Assembly (NCBI GenBank): GCA_003454135.1
Contig: DMKW01000207.1
Span: forward strand, 9,891-16,298
Source: Microbacteriaceae bacterium
GTDB taxonomy: Bacteria; Actinomycetota; Actinomycetes; Actinomycetales; Microbacteriaceae
DNA: 6,408 nucleotides
Direction: 5' to 3'
Each line of letters starts with the position of its first letter. Positions within the stretch are counted from its first letter, which is position 1. The notes beneath the pieces are model-generated. The model ran no database searches, was not told the DNA's origin, and saw only the letters and a list, made by a program, of their open reading frames with translations. The position numbers were made by a program, and so were the translations under genes. Below, piece after piece: positions 1 through 4,706 of this stretch.

Positions 1-17
1 GCAGAGGCAGCAGGGCA

Positions 18-31
18 GGGCCGAAGGGCCC
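18..31. terminator. Short GC hairpin upstream of the first gene
   Basis: GGGCC at 18-22 and GGCCC at 27-31 can pair around a four-base loop (GAAG). No T-tract follows on either strand. It could close a transcription unit lying left of the window, which would fit the next gene having its own promoter, but a five-pair GC stem is common by chance at this base composition. Confidence 0.2.
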
Positions 32-54
32 GGTCGCGACGGCGGCATCGGCGC

Positions 55-60
55 TAAAAT
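55..60 (+). promoter_or_regulatory. -10 box (TAAAAT) of a probable leaderless promoter
   Basis: TAAAAT lies in an otherwise GC-rich stretch and ends five bases before the ATG at 66. This puts the expected transcription start on or next to the A of the start codon. No Shine-Dalgarno sequence precedes the ATG, which agrees with a leaderless mRNA. No good -35 box is seen near 32-37 (GGTCGC), which is not unusual in actinobacteria. The same geometry recurs at 5429-5442. Confidence 0.5.
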
Positions 61-65
61 CGCGC

Positions 66-989
66 ATGGCTCACCTCACCGATTACGGCCAGGCGATCGC
101 CGCGGTCACCGCGGGCATCGCGGGTCTCATCTCCGCCGCCACCACGCCTTCGCCGGTGACCGCGCGCACGCCGGCGGCCGCCCGCAACGACCAGTCCACG
201 ACATCCGTCAATCTGTTCCTGTACCAGGACTCGCCCTTGCGGTATCGGGAGGGCGGCGAACCGAACAGCGCGGGGATCATCGCCGTCGAGCTGCGCTACC
301 TCGTCACCGCATTCCCGAACCACAAGACCGACCCGGGCGCCGCGAGCCAAGTGCTACACGGCACGGCGCGTGCGGCCGTCGAGAACAGCCCGGTACTCCT
401 GGTGACGTTGCCCTCCGGATCCAAGCGACAGGTGAGACTCTCGACGGCGTCTCTCGGCATCGCCGAACACACTGCGCTGTGGATCGCGTCGGAGGCGCCG
501 ATACGGCTGTCGTTCGTGATCATCGCGAACGTCGATCTCACCGCGATCGGTGCGCAGCAGGCGGCCCACGCGCTCACCGACATCGTCGCCGTCGCGGGTC
601 CCGGCGTCATCGCGGTGCTTTCCGGCCCGGATGCAGCGGCCAAGCCCCAATCGGCGGCCGAAGTCGCGACGGCGCTCGGGCAGTCCCTGCTCGAGGTCGA
701 CCTCGGCGAGGTCGTCAGCAAGTACATCGGCGAAACCGAGAAGAATCTCGCGAGGCTCTTCGCTCGGGCGGAGGATGCGGGTGCGATCCTCTTCTTCGAC
801 GAAGCGGACGCGCTCTTCGGCAAGCGCACAGAGGTCTCGGATGCCCACGACCGCTACGCGGACACCAACCCGGCCCGTGTTCTCGACCTTCTCGCGCGAG
901 CACCCGGTCTCGTGCTCATCGCGGTGACGAGCCCGGGGGAGGCGCTCGTCGAACGGAGCGCGATCGACGCGCCGTTCCCGCCCGGGTAA
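66..989 (+). CDS. DUF4255 (Pvc16_N-like) protein fused to a degenerate, truncated eCIS AAA+ ATPase domain
   Basis: The 307-residue product has two parts. Residues 1-165 match the DUF4255/Pvc16_N family: an N-terminal helix (DYGQAIAAVTAGIAGLI), VNLFLYQ at 48-54, and ELRYLVTAF at 75-83. Proteins of this family belong to contractile injection particles (eCIS: Afp, PVC, MAC type), where they are linked to the tail tip or terminator end. Residues 181-289 resemble the eCIS AAA+ ATPase: VSKYIGETEKNLARLF at 217-232, a full Walker B (ILFFDEA, 241-247) and FGKRTEVSDAHDRYA at 251-265. The P-loop position reads GPDAAAK (187-193) instead of GPPGTGKT, the sensor-1 Asn is Ser (SP after VLIAVT), and the arginine-finger and lid regions are absent. 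ATP hydrolysis is therefore unlikely. The ATG follows a -10 box directly. No other eCIS gene is visible, so the gene may end a locus to the left or be an orphan. It could be a fixed fusion used as a structural or decoy subunit, or a remnant of recombination between adjacent eCIS genes. The open frame and the conservation favour use. Confidence 0.85.
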   Translation: MAHLTDYGQAIAAVTAGIAGLISAATTPSPVTARTPAAARNDQSTTSVNLFLYQDSPLRYREGGEPNSAGIIAVELRYLVTAFPNHKTDPGAASQVLHGTARAAVENSPVLLVTLPSGSKRQVRLSTASLGIAEHTALWIASEAPIRLSFVIIANVDLTAIGAQQAAHALTDIVAVAGPGVIAVLSGPDAAAKPQSAAEVATALGQSLLEVDLGEVVSKYIGETEKNLARLFARAEDAGAILFFDEADALFGKRTEVSDAHDRYADTNPARVLDLLARAPGLVLIAVTSPGEALVERSAIDAPFPPG

Positions 990-1009
990 CCCGGCCCGCG
1001 CCCTAACCG

Positions 1010-1022
1010 GCCGGTCACCGGC
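1010..1022. terminator. Small GC hairpin between convergent genes
   Basis: GCCGG (1010-1014), a TCA loop, and CCGGC (1018-1022) form a short stem between the DUF4255-AAA stop at 987-989 and the 3' end of the permease remnant, whose old stop lies in the loop. A ten-base palindrome ACCGGCCGGT (1006-1015) overlaps it. There is no T-tract, so termination is a guess based on position. Confidence 0.25.
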
Positions 1023-1395
1023 TCGAGATGCCGTTGAGCATGCCGGAGATGAACCGGCGTTGCAGAAAGAACTAGAGCAACACGATGGGCAGCGCAACGA
1101 TGGTGCCGGCCGCGGCGAGGAGCGAATACTCGGTGATGTGCTGGCCTTGGAAGAAGGCGAGCCCGAGGGGTGCGGTGCGCAGGTTCTCGCTCGACACCAT
1201 GATGAGCGGGATGAGGAACTCGTTCCAGGTCCACATCGCCACGAGCAGGCACATCGTGGTGATCGCGGGGATCGACGGCGGCACGACGATGCGCCAGAGC
1301 ACTCGAATGTCGCTCGCGCCATCCATCTTGCCGGCCTCCATGATCTCGCCGGGGAATGTTCGGAACTGGTTGCGCATCCAGAACACGCCGAAGCG
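1015..1395 (-). pseudogene. Remnant of a CUT1-family sugar ABC transporter permease (MalG type): 5' truncated with an internal amber stop
   Basis: Read leftward from about 1392, the frame gives FGVFWMRNQF, then FPGEIMEAGKMDGAS and WRIVVPPSIPA. This is the EAA loop (E-A-G...D-G...I-V-V-P), the cytoplasmic signature with which binding-protein-dependent permeases contact their ATPase. The transmembrane stretch with WTWNEFLIPL and the end AAAGTIVALPIVLL follow. Family members are about 275-300 residues; only the last ~125 codons remain, and the N-terminal membrane segments are not found in any frame upstream. A TAG at 1072-1074 interrupts the last helix where the family usually has an aromatic residue. 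Beyond it the frame continues as FFLQRRFISGMLNGISSR to TGA at 1015-1017, the normal C-terminus. One point change (for example TAC to TAG) explains this. The rest of the transporter is absent. Lack of promoter, start and N-terminus makes it non-functional. Confidence 0.88.
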
Positions 1396-1466
1396 TGGGC
1401 ATCCGTCGTTTCCGTGCAGAGCGGTCCGCTGCTGAACAGCCACAGGGGTCTGGTGGCGAGCAACGC
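1393..1466 (-). pseudogene. Short flavodoxin-domain gene fragment abutting the permease remnant
   Basis: On the minus strand, in a different frame from the permease piece, codons from 1466 leftward read ALLATRPLWLFSSGPL and then CTETTDAHA. The run R-P-[LV]-W-L-F-S-S-G-P-[LV]-G is, from memory, a signature of actinobacterial flavodoxin-domain proteins related to HemG-type protoporphyrinogen oxidase, where the Gly after GPL is usual; here it is Cys. Only about 25 codons are recognisable. Upstream residues (SDASSSPAGDRA) do not look like the family, and the frame is cut at about 1393 where permease sequence begins. This suggests a deletion or recombination junction joining two broken genes. A chance match cannot be excluded on so short a stretch. 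Confidence 0.42.
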
Positions 1467-1538
1467 GCGGTCCCCGGCGGGGGAGGAGGAGGCGTCTGAC
1501 CGCCGCCCGGAGCGGAGCCGTGGCGCGCTCTTTGCGAA

Positions 1539-1557
1539 TTCACCCCTTGTTCACCCC
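1539..1557. repeat. Two tandem copies of TTCACCCC spaced 11 bp apart
   Basis: TTCACCCC occurs at 1539-1546 and again at 1550-1557, separated by TTG, so equivalent bases are one helical turn apart. It lies about 100 bp upstream of the small ORF at 1654, in the 187-bp stretch (1467-1653) that otherwise shows no gene. A regulator site is possible but nothing else supports it. Confidence 0.35.
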
Positions 1558-1653
1558 GTGCGCATTGCGCTGACGGGGGCGGTGGAGGAGGGTCCAATGA
1601 CCGGCAGAAAACCTCGCGCACGACACGGCGCCAACGAGTGAGAGAAGAGAGCC

Positions 1654-1812
1654 ATGGGCAAGCACTTCGACGAGACACCAACGCCGTTCCTCCCGATGCC
1701 AACCACCACGGCGGAGTTCGAGGCGATCATTCACAGCGCCTACGTGCCGGATGGTGCTGCGGAGGTCGACGATCGCGAGGCGGACGATCCGTCGTGGTAT
1801 TCCACCGACTGA
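1654..1812 (+). CDS. Small acidic hypothetical protein, 52 residues
   Basis: ATG at 1654 is preceded by a purine-rich ribosome site (AGAAGAGAG at 1642-1650), good for this organism, and the frame runs to TGA at 1810-1812. The product starts MGKHFDETPTPFLPMPTTTA, then EFEAIIHSAY, and ends with an acidic tail rich in Asp/Glu (EVDDREADDPSWYSTD). There is no membrane segment, signal peptide or Cys. I do not recognise a family. The strong ribosome site, sensible composition and position on the + strand ahead of other + genes argue for a real gene. Its shortness and the neighbouring gene debris argue for caution. The gap to the next start is 86 bp, so co-transcription with the membrane protein gene is possible but not shown. 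Confidence 0.5.
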   Translation: MGKHFDETPTPFLPMPTTTAEFEAIIHSAYVPDGAAEVDDREADDPSWYSTD

Positions 1813-1898
1813 GCGGCCTGATTTTCACTCGCGGGAGCTTCGACGCGTAGCGTGGAGCCAGCATAGGGTGGGAGCCAACCGACCATCGAGGAGTACCA

Positions 1899-2270
1899 GT
1901 GAGCGTCATCATCACCGCGACGGCGACAAAGAGACCCATCATTGTGTGGGATCTCGTGACCTCGATCATCCTCATCCTGCTCGGCCTCGCCATCGACGGC
2001 ATCGTCTCCCTGTCATCCCTCTTTCTCGTGCTGGCGTCCGATTCGTGCGGAAGCGGCAGGGAGTGCAACCTCGCGCAACTGACCACGGGATGGCTCATCG
2101 CTATGATCGCGCCGAGCGTCGTCATGCTCATCGCGATCATCCTGGCAATCGTGCGCATGGTGCTGCGGCGCGTGAGCTGGTGGGTGCCCCTCGCCGGAAT
2201 CGTGGTCGAGCTGCTCGTGTGGTGGGGCGCCGTGTCTCTCGTGTTCGCGAGCGTGCACGGCTCGAGCTGA
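1899..2270 (+). CDS. Small multi-pass membrane protein of unknown function (123 residues)
   Basis: The start is GTG at 1899, chosen because GAGGAG at 1888-1893 lies five bases upstream. The product has a short polar N-terminus (residues 1-13), then hydrophobic segments at about 16-46, 63-88 and 94-117. The first may be one long helix or a helix plus re-entrant stretch. The loop after it contains two Cys, C50 and C56 (DSCGSGREC), placed where an external disulfide could form. A basic stretch (RMVLRRVSWW, 86-95) separates helices two and three and suggests a cytoplasmic loop there. The WVPLAG motif at 95-100 recalls small Microbacteriaceae membrane proteins of the DUF6264 kind, though I cannot confirm membership. 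No enzymatic motif is seen. A weak TANNNT box (TAGGGT, 1864-1869) lies about 30 bp upstream of the GTG. Confidence 0.75.
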   Translation: MSVIITATATKRPIIVWDLVTSIILILLGLAIDGIVSLSSLFLVLASDSCGSGRECNLAQLTTGWLIAMIAPSVVMLIAIILAIVRMVLRRVSWWVPLAGIVVELLVWWGAVSLVFASVHGSS

Positions 2271-2298
2271 CTGGGCTCGAGCTGGTCCGCTCGAGCTG
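2260..2298. repeat. Three tandem copies of GCTCGAGCTG (14-15 bp period)
   Basis: The ten-base unit occurs at 2260-2269, 2275-2284 and 2289-2298. Each copy holds the palindrome GCTCGAGC. The first copy supplies the last codons and part of the stop of the membrane protein gene (SS-stop); the others are non-coding. The rest of the gap to the next gene (2299-2469) shows no gene or clear terminator. Slipped-strand duplication, or a cluster of dyad sites, would both give this pattern. Confidence 0.7.
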
Positions 2299-2469
2299 AC
2301 CGAGTCCGACCGACCCCGGCCGAAGCTCCTCCGAATTGCGCCCCCTCTGACAACATCGACGGGGAATGAGCCAGGACTCCCGCCCTCCCCATCCGGTCGC
2401 GCGAGCACGGTTCGCACCGATTGACGGTCACCCCACCGCTCGTCGCCGCCCGGCCGTCACCATAGCCCA

Positions 2470-2901
2470 ATGAAACCGCCGACCTACAACGAGACACTTC
2501 GCCAGCCACTCACCAGTGATGCGCTCATCGAGCAGAGGGTCGCCGCTCTCGTGGGTAGGGCGTGTCGTCGCCAGCTCTGGTTCCTGTTCCTCGACGAGAA
2601 TCACGTGCAGCTGCCGCTGCTCATCCCCGTCGGGGATCCGCCGAGTTCGCCCGACCCGTCCGTGCGAACCCTCGCCCAGGCGATCGCGGCGGCCATGGAA
2701 GCGGAGGAGGCCGCGTCGGTCATCGTGGTGATCGAACGTTTCGCCGACTCGGCGATCAGTGTGAACGACACAGCGTGGGCTCGCGCGATCGACGATGCCT
2801 TCCGCGAAATCGGTGTCGCCGTGCGCTGTTTTCTCATCAGCCATCGCCGCGGGGTGCGCTGGCTCGCTGCGGACGACTACCGCTTCCCGTCGCCCCGGTG
2901 A
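2470..2901 (+). CDS. Conserved actinobacterial hypothetical protein (143 residues)
   Basis: ATG at 2470 is the only plausible start: the frame is closed by TGA at 2422-2424 and no GTG or TTG lies between. There is no ribosome site, so translation may be leaderless; a CACCAT box at 2458-2463 sits six bases ahead of the ATG. The product looks like a compact soluble alpha/beta protein. A strand pair RQLWFLFLDENHVQLPLLIP (34-53) is followed by a helix rich in Ala (66-82), strand SVIVVIER (83-90), helix TAWARAIDDAFREIG (101-115) and a final strand and tail VRCFLISHRRGVRWL (118-132). I recall proteins of this layout in many actinobacteria, always unnamed. No catalytic motif, signal peptide or membrane segment is visible. 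It converges on the peroxidase gene with a 28-bp gap. Confidence 0.8.
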   Translation: MKPPTYNETLRQPLTSDALIEQRVAALVGRACRRQLWFLFLDENHVQLPLLIPVGDPPSSPDPSVRTLAQAIAAAMEAEEAASVIVVIERFADSAISVNDTAWARAIDDAFREIGVAVRCFLISHRRGVRWLAADDYRFPSPR

Positions 2902-2929
2902 GCGACGCGCAAGAAGCGGAGAGCGGCGC

Positions 2930-3415
2930 TCAACGAGCGGGCAGCGACGCCTCAATGAGTTCGACGATCTTCGGGTCGTCCGGCTCCGTCGGCGGACGGA
3001 AGCGATGCACCTCACCCGCGGGGGTGATGACGAACTTCTCGAAGTTCCACTTGACCTTGCCGGCGTGGCCATCGGCATCCGGGGTCTTCACGAGCTCGGC
3101 ATAAAGCGGGTGCTGCGATCGCCCGTTGACCTTCACCTTTTCAAACATCGGAAAGGTGACGCCCCAGGTCGTTGAGCAGTAGTCCTTGATCGCGTCTTCG
3201 CTGCTCAGCTCCTGCAGAAACTGGTTGCTCGGAAAGCCAAGAACGGTGAAACCCTTGTCGCCGTACTGCTTCTGCAGGGCCTCGAGCTTCTCGTACTGCG
3301 GGGCCAATCCGCACCGCGATGCGACGTTGACGATGAGCAGCACCTTGTCTTTGTAGGCCTCGAGCGAGGTCGATTGCCCATCGATGGTGGTGATTGGAAT
3401 ACCGGCAAGAGTCAT
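2930..3415 (-). CDS. Glutathione peroxidase family protein, probably thioredoxin-dependent (161 residues)
   Basis: This enzyme reduces hydrogen peroxide or organic peroxides in the cytoplasm. The thioredoxin-fold signature is complete: NVASRCGLAPQY (30-41) with peroxidatic C35, LGFPSNQF (59-66) with Q65, and WNFEKF (123-128) with W123 and N124, giving the Cys-Gln-Trp-Asn active site. C80 in DYCSTTWGVTFPMF sits where non-selenium GPx enzymes carry the resolving Cys, and actinobacteria generally lack glutathione, so thioredoxin is the expected reductant. The sequence resembles E. coli BtuE but lacks its insertion. The usual Cys of the FPCNQF motif is Ser (S63). The start at 3415 gives the normal family length; the frame stays open for 62 codons upstream, but that part is unlike the family. 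No ribosome site is seen. A large inverted repeat begins 11 bp upstream. It is transcribed toward the 2470-2901 gene. Confidence 0.96.
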   Translation of the reverse strand: MTLAGIPITTIDGQSTSLEAYKDKVLLIVNVASRCGLAPQYEKLEALQKQYGDKGFTVLGFPSNQFLQELSSEDAIKDYCSTTWGVTFPMFEKVKVNGRSQHPLYAELVKTPDADGHAGKVKWNFEKFVITPAGEVHRFRPPTEPDDPKIVELIEASLPAR

Positions 3416-3426
3416 AGACAGGCGAA

Positions 3427-3487
3427 CGGCCGCGGACCGGTCGGTATTCCCCAGGAGCGTTGCGGGAAGTACCGACCGGACCGGCCG
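3427..3487. repeat. Long imperfect inverted repeat upstream of the peroxidase gene
   Basis: CCGGTCGGTA (3437-3446) pairs perfectly with TACCGACCGG (3470-3479). After one unpaired G (3469), TTCCC (3447-3451) pairs with GGGAA (3464-3468), leaving a 12-base loop (3452-3463). CGGCCG at 3427-3432 and 3482-3487 can add an outer stem. Fifteen near-continuous pairs is far more than the short stems expected by chance. It ends 11 bp before the peroxidase ATG, so it could be an operator for a dimeric regulator, a hairpin in the peroxidase 5' leader, or the relic of a mobile repeat. The rest of the 294-bp gap (3416-3709) has no gene I can support. Confidence 0.65.
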
Positions 3488-3590
3488 TGTCCTGCGGCCG
3501 CGATCGGCCTGGCGCGCGCAGTCCGCGTGGATCAGGACCGAGCGGTTCGAGCCAGTCTCGTCGCGACCGTGCATGTTCGGCCGAGTGTTT

Positions 3591-3637
3591 CGGTGGTGCA
3601 AGCGCTCCGCACGGGTTGGAGCCCCAACGCAACACCG
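3591..3637. other. Possible three-helix RNA fold in the divergent intergenic region
   Basis: Three perfect short helices nest within 47 bases. CGGTG (3591-3595) pairs with CACCG (3633-3637) and encloses GTGC/GCAC (3596-3599 with 3609-3612) and GTTGG/CCAAC (3615-3619 with 3624-3628). The order matches a three-way junction. It lies 72 bp upstream of the J-domain gene and could be part of its 5' leader if the promoter is upstream. Each helix is only 4-5 pairs in GC-rich DNA, so chance is a real alternative. Confidence 0.25.
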
Positions 3638-3709
3638 TTGTCACAGGGATGATTCGATATTCTCGACAACGTTCCCGGCGCGATCCCGTGCCCCGTCCAG
3701 AAAGCCCCG

Positions 3710-4669
3710 ATGCCAGACAGCCCGATCTCGGCGACACCGTACGAGGTGCTCGGCGTGAACCCGTCAGCGAGCGAGGATGAGCTCCGACGCGCCTATCGAC
3801 GGCTGCTGCGGGAGTCGCATCCAGACACCGGCGGCAACACGGCTCGCTTCGTCGCCGTGCAACTGGCTTGGGAGAGAATCGGCACCCCGAGCGATCGGGA
3901 GCTCTACGATCGCGGCGGGAGATCCCGCGCGGGCAACTCGACCACCGGTGCCGACTCCGATGCCGAGAACGGATTCACGTGGGCGCCCAGCGCGCCGCCC
4001 AGGCAACAGGACACGCGCCCACGCGCCCGCGCCTACGGTCATCCGGGCGGCTGGCGACGGGAGAGGTACCTCACGCTCATGCGCGAGTGGGTGGGCCGCG
4101 GCGAAGCGCTCCATAACCCGTACGACCCGGCGCTCGTGCGCAGCGCTCCGCGGGAGATCCGGCACATCCTCGCCGACGCTCTCGCGGAGGAGGCGACCGC
4201 TCGCCAGCTCTCGTCCCTCGGCATCGGCTATACGGTGTGGCACGACGTAGCGACGGGCGACCCCGAGCAGAAGATCGACCACGTCGTTCTGGGGCCGACC
4301 GGGCTGTTCGCGATCCTGTCCGAGGACTACGGCGCACCGGTGCGAGTGCGCCGAGGAGAACTCGTCGGCGCGGTCGACTCGTACGACCTCACCGAAGACC
4401 GACCGATGCACCAGCTTGGTCTACGCGCCAGGGCGCTCGTTCGCACGGTGCGGGTGAGATTCACCGGCCTCGTGATCGTGCTCCCCGACGACGAACTCGA
4501 CTCCCCGATAGTGTCGCTTGGCAGCGTGCGGGGTGCGGCGGGAGTCGCCGTGCAGCGCTCGTATCTCCCCGCCCTGTTGCGCGACGGCCTTCCCGGCCGA
4601 ACTCTGGCCGGGGGAGCCGAACTCTTCGAGGTGCGCGCCAAACTCCAGGAGAAGATCCGGTTCGTGTAG
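3710..4669 (+). CDS. J-domain (DnaJ-like) protein with a degenerate NERD-type domain (319 residues)
   Basis: Residues 9-67 form a J domain: PYEVLGVNPSASEDELRRAY, then HPD at 37-39 (ESHPDTGG), and LAWERIGTPSDRELYD. J domains stimulate Hsp70 (DnaK) ATPase through HPD, so this part should be active. Residues 68-115 are a disordered Gly/Ser/Pro/Arg-rich linker. Residues 150-290 resemble a NERD domain (restriction-like nuclease fold): an early Glu (EEATARQL, 160-167), then IDHVVLGPTGLFAI (189-202) with D190. The motif that should follow, usually E-x-K plus N-Y, reads LSEDYG (203-208), so the catalytic Glu and Lys are both missing and nuclease activity is unlikely. It is neither classical DnaJ (no zinc fingers) nor CbpA-like. 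The ATG at 3710 places the J domain at the usual distance from the N-terminus; the ribosome site is weak (AGAAAG near 3699). It ends at a hairpin shared with the convergent neighbour. Confidence 0.92.
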   Translation: MPDSPISATPYEVLGVNPSASEDELRRAYRRLLRESHPDTGGNTARFVAVQLAWERIGTPSDRELYDRGGRSRAGNSTTGADSDAENGFTWAPSAPPRQQDTRPRARAYGHPGGWRRERYLTLMREWVGRGEALHNPYDPALVRSAPREIRHILADALAEEATARQLSSLGIGYTVWHDVATGDPEQKIDHVVLGPTGLFAILSEDYGAPVRVRRGELVGAVDSYDLTEDRPMHQLGLRARALVRTVRVRFTGLVIVLPDDELDSPIVSLGSVRGAAGVAVQRSYLPALLRDGLPGRTLAGGAELFEVRAKLQEKIRFV

Positions 4670-4670
4670 C

Positions 4671-4689
4671 CGGCCGCCCGTGGCGGCCG
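4671..4689. terminator. Perfect 8-bp hairpin between convergent genes, likely bidirectional terminator
   Basis: CGGCCGCC (4671-4678), loop CGT, GGCGGCCG (4682-4689). It begins one base after the stop of the J-domain gene and ends 17 bases from the stop of the oxidoreductase gene on the other strand. It has no T-tract on either side, as is common for actinobacterial terminator-like hairpins. Its place in a 37-bp convergent gap makes shared termination the simplest reading. Confidence 0.6.
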
Positions 4690-4706
4690 ACCACACGATG
4701 GAAGCA

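Noticed and set aside
354..1463. Long minus-strand open frame of 369 codons across the DUF4255-AAA gene
   Set aside because: It is antisense to a gene with clear domains, rich in Arg/Ser/Pro as expected of GC-rich shadow frames. Only its first ~25 codons (flavodoxin-like) have recognisable content.
1549..1578. Plus-strand reading HPVRIALTG resembling a glutamyl-tRNA synthetase motif (PxRxALTG)
   Set aside because: No other GltX sequence occurs on either side in that frame. In a debris region a fragment is conceivable, but eight residues alone are not enough.
2421..2426. TTGACG as a -35 box for the hypothetical gene at 2470
   Set aside because: No TANNNT box lies 16-19 bp downstream, and the possible -10 at 2458-2463 is 31 bp away.
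3540..3560. GGTTCGAGCC, resembling a tRNA T-loop
   Set aside because: The flanking bases do not form a T stem, and no acceptor, D or anticodon arm can be built around it.
3416..3601. 62-codon upstream extension of the glutathione peroxidase frame
   Set aside because: The added residues are Arg/Pro-rich, unlike the family, and would be encoded by the inverted repeat. The 161-residue form has the normal length.
3638..3663. TTGTCA (3638-3643) and TATTCT (3658-3663) as a promoter for the J-domain gene
   Set aside because: The spacer is only 14 bp, too short for a normal sigma-70-type promoter. Kept only as a weak possibility.
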